From NCBI GenBank assembly GCA_016795205.1, contig JAEUHZ010000081.1:1-64000 (forward strand): a stretch of 64,000 nucleotides of DNA. The letters are read 5' to 3'. Origin of the DNA: Planctomycetota bacterium. GTDB taxonomy: Bacteria; Planctomycetota; UBA1135; GCA-002686595. The first letter of the stretch is position 1, and each line of letters opens with the position of its first letter. The notes under the pieces are model-generated. The model was given only the letters and a program-made list of their open reading frames with translations. It did not search any database and was not told where the DNA came from. The translations under genes were made by a program, and so were the position numbers. Positions 26,050 through 35,800 of this stretch are shown one piece after another.

Positions 26050-26406
26050 GAGCGACACGCTGCGTTGCGGTGCAGGCCGGATGCGCTTCGGCACTGCCTG
26101 CCCCGCACGAGGAACCCGGCCGGACCGTGCCGCGGAACCGCTGCGAGCCCTGTGGGGGACCTCGCGTCGAGGAGCACGGGCGGGGCCTGGCGAGCGTGCG
26201 CCTCGCCGCGGGTGCTCGGGCGTCACGCCACGGAAGTTCCGACTCCGAGCGGCGGACCGCGAGGTCGGCACCGCCTTCACGAGTGCGAGCCGCGCGCCTC
26301 TCGACCGCTCGCAGACGAGTCACCGACTCGGGTGCACGGCTTCGAAGGCGTCCGCAGAGGGCGTCGGCGCTGCCCCTTCCCGCATCCCTGCCCACGGGAC
26401 CCAACC
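26050..26406. other. Intergenic region, no feature seen
   Basis: 357 bases between the CHAT gene and the cytochrome-like gene. The plus-strand frame is open but arginine/serine-rich and lacks protein-like composition. I see no convincing promoter, hairpin or RNA. Confidence 0.45.
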
Positions 26407-29400
26407 ATGTCCGACGTACGAACTCCCAGACCGAGCCCGATCTTCCTCGCGTGCCTGACGCTCGTGGCGCTCTCCGGGTACGCACGAGCCCAGTTCACGG
26501 AACCGTTCGACGTCCTCGACAACGTCGAGGGGGACTTCGTGAACCTGAACGCGGCGCCGGTGCGCCCGATGGCGATCACGGCGGACAACGCGACGCTCTT
26601 CGCGCTGAACACGCACGCCAGCCGCATCCTGCGCTTCGACCTGGTCACGGGGGCGACCACGCAGGTCGTGCACACGGCGAAATCGCCCGTGTCCATCGGG
26701 CTGTGGAGCGATCCGAACGCGACGAGCAGCCCCGAACGGCTCGTCGTGGTGTGCCGCGACACGTACGCGCTCCTGATCCACGACCGTGCCTCGGGCGACG
26801 TGCGCAAGGTCCTCGAGCTGCGTGACTCGAGCGGCGCCATCCTGGGCGAGCCCGGCGACCTGCTGATCGACCAGGCGGCGAGCCGCGCCTTCGTGTCCTG
26901 CCAGGCCGCCGACGCCGTGGCCGAGGTGGACCTGACGGTGCCGAGCGTCGTGCGCGTCTGGCGATTGCCGTGCAAGAACCCGCTCTTCATGTGCTTCGAC
27001 GGCAACAACGACGTGCTCGTGGCGCCGCTCCTCTCGGGCAACAACTCGGGGGCGCGGCGCCGCAACACGCTCGAGGTCAACCCCATGCACGTCGGGCCGA
27101 CCGTCGTCGACTTCGAGACCGCGGCGCAGAATGGCACGCAGTTGCCGGACGAGGACCTGTTCCGCTTGATCCGGGCGAGCGGCGCCGTCCAGGCGCTGAC
27201 CACGGACGTGGGCACGGTGCTGTTCGCCGTCGGGATCAACCCCCAGACGCAGATGGTCTGGCAACTGAACACGGATGCCAACAACAAGGACCCCAACCGA
27301 CAGACGGAGGAGTCGATCAAGGGCGACATCGTCAAGAACCAGCTCACGATCAGTGCGCTCCCGGCCATCGGTACCCGGAAGACGACCCCGTTCGTCCCGC
27401 CGATCGACCTGGACAGGATCACCGGCGGCTACGACCCGACGCGCTCGGTCGGGCAGCCCTACGCGCTCGCGTTCGGTCAGTTCGGGTACGCCGTCGTCGC
27501 GGGGCTCTTGACGGACAACGTCATGCTGCTGAGTCCCACGGGCGGCTTCGTCAGCGAGTTCGACCTGACTCCGGGGAGCATTCCGCGCGCCCTGCTCTAC
27601 TCGCCGGTCGCGGATCGGGTGCTGGTCTACTGCTGGGGCACGAACACGATCGACGTGCGCCAGGTCGGCTTGGCCTGGACCCAGGTCTTCAACCTGTCGC
27701 TCGGCCTCGACCCCACGCCGGACAGGATCAAGACCGGCCGCAGGATCGCCTACAGCGCCGCGCACTCGGCGAGGAACAACGCCTCGTGCCTGAGCTGTCA
27801 CATCGAGGGCCGCACGGACATGGTCGTGTGGAACCTAGGCAGCGAGCAGGACGACAAAGGGCCGATGGTCACGCAGACGCTGGACGGCATCGCGAAGTCG
27901 GTCCCGTTCCACTGGCGCGGCGAGCAGCGCAACAACCTGGCCGACTTCAACCCGGCCTTCGTCAATCTGCTCGGCGCAAATGCTCCGCTCGGCCCAGCCG
28001 AGTTCGCGGACTTCGAGGCGTTCATCCTCTCCCTGCAGACCCCGCCCAATCCCTTCGAGGACGAGTCGCGGGTCGTGAACGACACGCTCCAGCCCGTCCT
28101 GCCCCCGGGTGCGCCGGTGGCACATGCGGTCAAGGGCCTGTCGCTCTTCAATGCGGCCTGCGAGGGCTGTCACAACGCGCCGACCGCCACGAGCAACGAC
28201 ACGGTCCCGGATGGGTTCAACTTCGGCGACCTGAACCCCAGGCGCAAGTTCATCAAGGTCGCCCCGTTCAACGAGGTCTATCGGAAGGACCAGGATGCGG
28301 ACGTCACCACGCCCGGCATGCAGCTTCACACGGTGAAGTTGCTGCCGCTGAGCGGATCAGGTCCGCTCGAGACCCTGGAATACCCGCTGCTCGGCGCCGG
28401 CCTGGCGCACGCGGGTCTGGTGCCCAGCATCCACGACTTCCTCGGGTTCTTCTTCCCGACCGACCCCCAAGCCCAGAGCGACGCGACGGCGTTCGTGCGA
28501 CAGTTCGACCAGGGCATCGCGCCGGCTGCGTACCGGGCGGTGCTCATCGACCAGGCCAATCTCACGGCGGCGACGGCCCAGATGAACGGCTTCTTCGTGC
28601 CTCAGGCCGTGGCGCGCAACTGCGACATCGTGCTCTTCGGCAAGTACACCGTGGGCGGAGTGCTCGTGCCGATGCGCTGGTGGTTCGACCGCCGCCGCAC
28701 GCCGGCGCAAGGCCGCTTCGTGCCCGAGGACGGTGGCGCTGGCCGGGAGCTCTCGTTCTTCCTCGGCCAGGCGGCGATCGGCCAGGCGAGCCTGACGTGC
28801 GTCGGTCTCCCGGTGGGGACGGGCGAGGGCTTCGGCATCGACTTCGACCGCGACCAGCTCCTGAACCAGGTCGAGGTCTCGCACGCGACCGATCCGGACG
28901 AGCGCGACACGGATGACGACGGCTGGCCCGACGGTCACGAGGTCTTGAACGGTGGCGATCCGACCGACAGCACGGTCGGGTCGAACGACGCGACCAATCC
29001 GGTCATCGGCCGCGCGGTGGTTCAGTTCGTGTCCGCCAAGGTCGCGCGCATCAACGTGGAGACGAGCGAGCCCTGCGTGATCCAGGCGAACTACTCGTTC
29101 GGCGGAGGCCCGGCGCAGTCGGCGAGCACCCCGGTCTACGCGACGACGCACAGCCTCGTGCTGGACGACCTCCGTCCCAGCACTGGCAGCGCGTCGATCG
29201 TCCACTCGGTGACCCTGACCGCGGTCGACCTCGCCGGCCGCTGGTCCGCACCGGTGTCCATGCCCCTGATCACGACGCGGACGTTCAACGACCTGCCCGG
29301 GGTGGCGATCGTGGACAGCCTCTCCTGGACGAGCATGTCCAAGGTCGGCGGGACGATGACGGCGACGGCGACGATCGTCGTGGTCGAGAAAGTGAGCGGG

Positions 29401-29778
29401 CCTCCGGAGACGCCTCTGGCGAAGCGCCGTGTGGTCGCGCGCATCTTCAAGAACGGCGTGCCTCAGAGCACGTGGGCTGCTCAGGGAACTGCGATCCAGC
29501 TCGCCGGGTTCAACGTGACGAACTTCACCGCGTTGCTGCCGTTCGACGCCTTCACCGGCCCGTTCCTGGTCTCGGACCTGACGGACCTGAGCGGCGTGAC
29601 GACGCTCAGCTTCTCGCTGGGCGGACTCTCGGCGAATGACGAGGTGACACTCAACATCGAGCTCATCGGCGAGGAGGCGCCGGCGGCGCTATACCCGTTC
29701 CTGACGCTCAACCAAGGCAGTCAATGGAACATGCCCAGCACGCCCGCGCCGAACCGGGGCTTGGTCGAGCGCTACTGA
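26407..29778 (+). CDS. Secreted di-CxxCH propeller protein
   Basis: 1123-residue exported electron-transfer-type protein. The ATG at 26407 gives a signal peptide (F-L-A-C-L-T-L-V-A-L-S-G-Y-A-R-A-Q). Residues about 35-430 form a YncE-like beta-propeller (A-I-T-A-D-N-A-T-L-F-A-L-N, Y-S-P-V-A-D-R-V-L-V). Two haem c sites follow: C-L-S-C-H at 461-465 and C-E-G-C-H at 585-589, in a region with W-R-G-E-Q that recalls di-haem cytochrome c peroxidase/MauG-like surface proteins. A thrombospondin type 3-like Ca loop (D-T-D-D-D-G-W-P-D-G) lies at about 835-850 and an Ig-like C-terminus completes it. It lacks the shared cysteine module. Likely role: periplasmic or surface oxidoreductase; substrate unknown. 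Confidence 0.82.
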   Translation: MSDVRTPRPSPIFLACLTLVALSGYARAQFTEPFDVLDNVEGDFVNLNAAPVRPMAITADNATLFALNTHASRILRFDLVTGATTQVVHTAKSPVSIGLWSDPNATSSPERLVVVCRDTYALLIHDRASGDVRKVLELRDSSGAILGEPGDLLIDQAASRAFVSCQAADAVAEVDLTVPSVVRVWRLPCKNPLFMCFDGNNDVLVAPLLSGNNSGARRRNTLEVNPMHVGPTVVDFETAAQNGTQLPDEDLFRLIRASGAVQALTTDVGTVLFAVGINPQTQMVWQLNTDANNKDPNRQTEESIKGDIVKNQLTISALPAIGTRKTTPFVPPIDLDRITGGYDPTRSVGQPYALAFGQFGYAVVAGLLTDNVMLLSPTGGFVSEFDLTPGSIPRALLYSPVADRVLVYCWGTNTIDVRQVGLAWTQVFNLSLGLDPTPDRIKTGRRIAYSAAHSARNNASCLSCHIEGRTDMVVWNLGSEQDDKGPMVTQTLDGIAKSVPFHWRGEQRNNLADFNPAFVNLLGANAPLGPAEFADFEAFILSLQTPPNPFEDESRVVNDTLQPVLPPGAPVAHAVKGLSLFNAACEGCHNAPTATSNDTVPDGFNFGDLNPRRKFIKVAPFNEVYRKDQDADVTTPGMQLHTVKLLPLSGSGPLETLEYPLLGAGLAHAGLVPSIHDFLGFFFPTDPQAQSDATAFVRQFDQGIAPAAYRAVLIDQANLTAATAQMNGFFVPQAVARNCDIVLFGKYTVGGVLVPMRWWFDRRRTPAQGRFVPEDGGAGRELSFFLGQAAIGQASLTCVGLPVGTGEGFGIDFDRDQLLNQVEVSHATDPDERDTDDDGWPDGHEVLNGGDPTDSTVGSNDATNPVIGRAVVQFVSAKVARINVETSEPCVIQANYSFGGGPAQSASTPVYATTHSLVLDDLRPSTGSASIVHSVTLTAVDLAGRWSAPVSMPLITTRTFNDLPGVAIVDSLSWTSMSKVGGTMTATATIVVVEKVSGPPETPLAKRRVVARIFKNGVPQSTWAAQGTAIQLAGFNVTNFTALLPFDAFTGPFLVSDLTDLSGVTTLSFSLGGLSANDEVTLNIELIGEEAPAALYPFLTLNQGSQWNMPSTPAPNRGLVERY

Positions 29779-29820
29779 CCCGAGCGCGTCGTCGAGACGA
29801 CGCCTGCCCGTGAATCGATG

Positions 29821-29847
29821 CGGGCCGGTCCCAGCGGGGCCGGCCCG
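29821..29847 (+). terminator. Terminator-like hairpin between convergent genes
   Basis: Arms CGGGCCGG (29821-29828) and CCGGCCCG (29840-29847) with an 11-base loop, followed on the plus strand by the pyrimidine run CTTCCTCTTC. It follows the plus-strand stop at 29778 and lies just past the minus-strand stop at 29856. Confidence 0.55.
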
Positions 29848-29855
29848 CTTCCTCT

Positions 29856-32800
29856 TCACTTGACCTGCTTGACCTGCACGCCCGACCGGTCGCGCTCGAT
29901 CTCCTGCTGCACCCAGGTGCCGCGGGCCTGCTGCTGGGTCGCGTTGAACTCCAGGACGTTCCTGAAGTAGCCCTGCTGGTCGAGCTGCTCGCGCTGAGGC
30001 TGCGGGCCGCCCTTCGGCTTGGGCTGGAGCGCTCGCTCGCCGCGGAAGAACGCGTACTCGCGCTCGCCCAGGCGCGCGATCACGGTCGACGTGCCGGCGA
30101 TGCCCTCGGCCACGAACAGGCCGCGCGGGTCCGTCTTGCCCGAGACGATCCGCTGGCTGGCCGAGCCCACGACGCGCACCTCGGCCCCGCGCACGTAGCC
30201 CGCCGGCTCGCGGCGCAGCACCTGGATGCGCATCTGGCCCGACGCCTCGTCCTCCTGGACCTGCAGGTCGAGGTCGCTGACGAGCACCAGGCCCGAGGCG
30301 TGCTGCTCGTCGCCGCGGACGAGCACGAGGTACGCGCCCGCCTGGGGCAGGGCGAGCTCGATGTCCTCCTCGGCCGGCCGCAGCGCGCTCGACTGGCGCA
30401 ACTCGATCGTGCGGCTCTGCGTGGGGGAGATCCCCGCCAGCTCGATGCCCGCCACGTTGGCCAGCGTCTTCTCGCGCAGGTAGAGCGTCAGCAGGTCGAC
30501 CGGGTACACGGCGATCTCGGCGCGCCCGACGTTGCGGTGGGAGAGCTTGACCCGCACGCGCTCGCCCGGCCTGGCCGTGGTGACCTCCGGCAGCGCGATG
30601 CGCTTCTCGCGCAGCGCGGCGAGCGCCTGCCGCGCGTCGGCGAACAGGCTCTCCACGCGCTGGTAGTACTCGGCCGCCGCGCCGAACTCGGTCCGCGCGT
30701 GGTGGATCTGCGCCAGGATGTACAGCGCGAGATCGCGGTTGACGGACGGTTGCTCGACGCCGGCCGCGTCCTTCCAGGTCGCCGCGGCGATGCGCTTCAA
30801 GAGCTCCTCGGCCCGCGCGTCCTGCCCGCGGTACCACTCCGCCACCGCCGCCGAGTAGAGGAACGCGTCGGCGAAGCGCGGCTCGGTGTACACGGCCGAG
30901 AGCTCGCGCCCGAGCTCCGCGGTACGTTCGTGGTCCTCGACGTCGAGGTAGGCGCCCACGAGGTTCAGCCCGGCAGCGGGCGACAGCGGGTCCTTGGGGT
31001 GCATCGCCAGGAAGCGCTGCAAGAGCCCGATGCCCTGCGCCGTCAGCGCCGCGCGGTCGCGCTTGGCCTTCCGCAGGCTCGGATCCTCGTGCGCCTTGGG
31101 CGCGAGCTTCAGCAAGCGGTCGGACAGCGCGAGCTGCGCTTCCAGCACGCCCGGGAAGTCGGGGTACTCGTCCAAGAGCCGCGCGAACGTGCGCAACGCG
31201 AGGTGCGCGTCCTGGGCCGCGTCCAGCGCGCCGACGACCCGGAGATCCTTGCCGAACGTCTCCTCGATCGTGGCCTTGAAGATCAAGAGCGCGCGCTCGT
31301 GCTCGTCGAGGCGCCGGTAGGCCGCCCCGATGCGCAGGATCGCCTCGAAGGGGATCGTGAGGTCCGGGTTCTTCTCGCGCAGGATCTCGAAGTAGCGCAC
31401 GACCGCGGGCGCGTCGTCCTGCTCCAGCGCCAGGTAGAGCAGCATCTCGGCCGCGTCGCGCAGCGGCTGGTCCTCGAGCTGCGTGCCGAACTCGGCGAAC
31501 AGTCGTTCCAAGAGCGTGCGCGCACCGTCGCGCTCGCCCGCCTGGTAGGTCGCGCGGCCCAGATGGTAGAGCTCGTCGGGCGTCGCGCGGTACGCGTCCG
31601 TGCTGCGCGCGCCGCGCGGCAGGACCTCGAAGTCGCGTGCCGTGCCGACGGCCCAGCGCGACGCGTCGTGCGCGCTGCGCAGGACAGCCGGCGGGACGCG
31701 CCAGCGGCCGGGCAGGGTGCCCAGCACGCGGAACTCGAGCGTCGCGAGCCAGGTCCGCGCGCCGAGATCGACGACGAGCCGCCCGTCCTCCTGGCGCCAG
31801 GCCTCGAAGGTGCCGCGCAGGCTGTCCTCCAAGACGCGCACGCCGGCCGGCAGCGGGATCTCCAGCACGAGGTGGTCGTACGAGCGCGCGTCGTCGCGCG
31901 CGCGCGGCTCGGCGCGGTAGCTCACCTGGAACGTGGCCACGGCGCCGAGCGGCAGGTGCTCGACCCGGTTCTCCCAGGTCTTCACGTTGCGCGCGACCTG
32001 GAAGCCGATCGGGATCTCGCGGCCGCGGTAGAGCGGCGGTGCGGCGAGCTCGCGCTGCTCGTGGAGCCGCAGGCCGCCGGCTTCACGCGACGACGTGTCG
32101 GTCGTGAAGCCACGCAACACGGCCGTGTAGAACGGCCGGCCGCCGCCGCGCAGCCGCAGCTCGACGCGCAGCTTGCGCGGCGCCGAGTCGGCGATCGGTA
32201 CGCGGAGCACCGCGCCGGCCTCTCCGGGCGCGAGGACCGCGCGCTGCTCGGGGCCGGCGTCCACGCGCAGCGCGACCTCGGAGCGCGCTTCGATCGGTCG
32301 GGTGCTCTGGGCGTGCCAGGCGAGCGCCGCGAGTGCGAAGCCGCGCGCGCGCGCCGGGTACCAGGGCCGGTCACCGACCAGCGCGTCGACCAGGCCCGAG
32401 AGGCGCGGCGACGACGGCAGCGCCCTGCCCAGCGCGTAGGCCGCGAGCGCGGTCATGTCCACGCGCGACTGGTTCCAGGGCCGGTTGCCCTCCAGCGGGA
32501 CGTGCCGGGGTCCGGGTCCGGCGGAAAGGCCGGCCGCCAGCGCCTCAGCCACGTCGGCCGCCATGGAGGAGCGTCCGATCTCGACCAGCGCGAGCGCGCT
32601 GTACGCGAGCGCCGCCGGCGAGAGCGAACCGCGCGCGCGGTGCAGCCGGTTCAAGCCCTCGAACGGGTCCTGGCCCGCGATCGCCAGCGCCCACAGGATC
32701 TGGGCCTTGAGCTCGTCGTCCTGCTGGCCGGCGCCGCGGAAGGCTCCGTTCAGGTAGGCGATCGCGGCGCCTATCGTCTGCGGCGGCACCTGCAGGCCGG

Positions 32801-35800
32801 CTGCGGCGGCGCGCCCCAGCGCCGCGAGCGCCAGGCAAGACGTCTCGGGGTGGGCTGGTGCGTTCTCCCCGCGCGTCCAGGGCCAAGCGCCGTCCTCGCG
32901 CTGCGCGGCGACCAGCTCCGCGATCCGGTTCACGGCGCGTGCGAGGAGGCGCGGCGCGTCGTCGCTCGAGCCGCCCGCCGCGGCGACGAGCTCTTGCACG
33001 CGCGTGATCCCGTACAGCTCGGCGGCCGCGTCCGCGATCGTGCGCGGCGGCAGGCAGCCCGCGCTGCGCGCGATGCCGAAGCTCGCTCCCAGCGCCTCGC
33101 CCACGAGCATGCGCTGCAGGCTGGAGCCGAGCTCGATCTCCAGCACGCGGCTCGTCCAGGTGCGCGACGAGTCGATCTCCAGCTCCAGGACGGCGTCCGA
33201 CAGCAGCGGGCCGGAGGCGGTCGCAGCACCCTCCAGGCCAAAGGGCCGCACGGGCACCGTTCGCTCGGCCGCCAGCGCGCGCGGCGTCCCACCCACGGCG
33301 CCCGCGGCCTCCAGACGCAGCGCGAGCGTCCCGCACGCGGGCAGCGCGTCGAGCAGCTCGAAGACGTGCTCCACGACCGGGTGCGCGCCGAGCTCCACCT
33401 GGGCGGAGAACGAGTCGTCGCGCTCGCCGGCCGTGACGAACAGCGTCAGGTCGAGGCTGCCCGTCGCGCCGGTCTGGTTGTGGACGCGCGCGATCAGGCG
33501 CGGGCGATCACCCTCCACGAGCGCGAGCGGCGCGCGCAGCTCGAGGAACAGCTCGGAGCGTGTGCGGAACGACGCGCTGGCCTCGCCCACGAGCGTCTCG
33601 GGGCCGACGCCGCGCGCGCTCGCGCGCCAGCGCGTGCTCTGGCCGGGCAGGTCGAACTCGGCCGTCGCCGTGCCGTCCGGGCCGGTCAGCAGCGCGCCCG
33701 TCCAATAGGCCGTCTCGGTCTCGGGAGGCGCGGGCGTCGCCGGGGCACCGGGCCCAGCCCCCGCGCGACCGCCCGCGCGACCCAGGCGCGCGCCCTGGCC
33801 GACCCGCCGGCCGCCCTCGGCGTCCTTGGACTTCGCGTCCTCGCGCTGCTCTTCCGCGGCGGGCGCGCCGGTTGCCGGCGCCGGGGCACCGAGCGCCGGC
33901 GCGCGGCCGGCGAAGAACTCATCGCCCTCCAACTTGCGACGCTGCAAGGCCCAATCGGCCTGCGCGAGGCGCTCGCGCTCGGCGAGCAGGACCTCCTGTG
34001 CGATCGCGACCGTGCTCCCCTCGTACTCGAGCGTGCAGCTCGCAGCGGTTCGCACGGCGTGGGTTCCGCGCTCCGCGCGGTCGAACACGCGGGCCAGCGG
34101 CGGCGTCGCGTCGGGGAAGAGGTCGAAGAGCGCCTCGTCGACGACCGCCAGAGACAACTCCGCCTGCACCGGGTTCCCGAGCTGGTCCCGCGCGCTCACG
34201 CGCACCCGCGCGCGCCCACCCGGCGTGAAAACCCCCGCGAGCGGCTCGACCGTCACGCTCAGACGCCGCACGACGTCGAGCGTGGCCGTGTGCTCGTGGA
34301 GGCGACTGCCGTCCATGCGCGCGATCGCGACCCACGCGCGCGGGAAGGCCTGCGAGCCGATCGCGACCTCGACCGTGCTCGTGCCCGGCTCGAGGCGCAA
34401 CAGGCGGTGCTCCAGCACGCCTGCGGCCTCCAGCGTCAACAACGCCAGGCCCGCGCCGGAGCGGTTCACGATCTGCACGCGCGCTCGGGAGCCGACCTCG
34501 ACCTCCCCGCGCTCGGCGATCAGGCGCAGGCGGACCTCGTCCTCCTCGCCCGACGCCGTGACCGCGGCCTGCGTCCAGACCGGATTGCCGAAACGGTCCG
34601 TGGCCTCGGCGCGCAACACCAGATCGCCGCCGCGCGCGGCGCGCAGCGGGATGCGCGCCTTGCCGGTCTGCGCGTCGGTCGTGACCTCGCGGCGCTCGAG
34701 CTCGACCTCGGCCCAGGTTCCCTCGTCCGTCTGGCGACGCGCGAGGAGCGTGAACGTCAGCGCGCGCGCGAGCGGACCGCCCTCGGCGTCGCGCGTCACG
34801 AGCTCGGCCTCGAACGAGTCGCCGGCCAGCACCACCGGACGCGGAACGGAGAGGGACGCGCTGTACTCCGCCAGCGCGAGCCGCACCGTGCCGAGTCGCG
34901 TGACGCCTTCCTCGGAGAGCGTGGCGCTGAAGCTCAAGAGACCCTCGCGCGTCAGGTCGCGCGTGTCGAAGGTGAGCTGGGCGCTGCCGCGTGCATCCGT
35001 GCGCAGGTCGACCTGCGTCCCGTCCGGGAGGCCCACGCGCAGCGCGGCGTCGGCCACGGGTTCCCCGTAGTAGTACGCGGCGCGGATCTCGGCTTCGACG
35101 CGTTCCCCGCGCTGCACGACGGCCCGCGCGAACGTGAACTCGAGGTCGACCTTCTGCAGTTGGTAGGTCTGGACCTGGAAGCCGCCCTGGAAGACGCCGC
35201 CCTTGGACGAGCGCACGACGATGCGGTAGCCCCCCGACGGCGCGCCTTCGTCCAAGCGCACCTCGCCCGCCATGGTTCCAAAGGCCGACAGCGCCAGGTC
35301 GGCGCGCTGGAACGCGCGGCCGGCCGGATCCACGACCTCCACGCGGTAGCTCGCGCCAGGCTGAAAGGCCTCGCGGCCGTCCACGACCTCGCGCACGATC
35401 GCGCGCCAGCCGACGACCTGACCCGGGCGGTACGCCGGCCGGTCGGTGTAGACCAGCGCCCTGGGCGTGAGCGGCGCGCCGAGTTGCAGACCGGCGAGCG
35501 ACAGGCCGACCGAGGCCACGTGACCGTCGCGCAGCGCGAGGACGGCGACGTCCCCGGGCGTGTCGGCGCGTTCCAGGGCCTGACGCGCGACGCCATCCGC
35601 GCCGGTCGTGAGCTCCAGCGTGCGCGGCCCCGCCGGCGTGGCCAGCGTGGCGAGCACGCGCGTCCTCGGCGCGGGCTCGCCGCGCGCCACGTCCTGGGCG
35701 AACACGAACACCTCGCCCGGCGAGGACTTGACGATCACGTCCAGCGTGCTGGCCACGACCAGCGTCGTCGCGCGCAGCTCGCCGCCCGTCACCGCCACGA

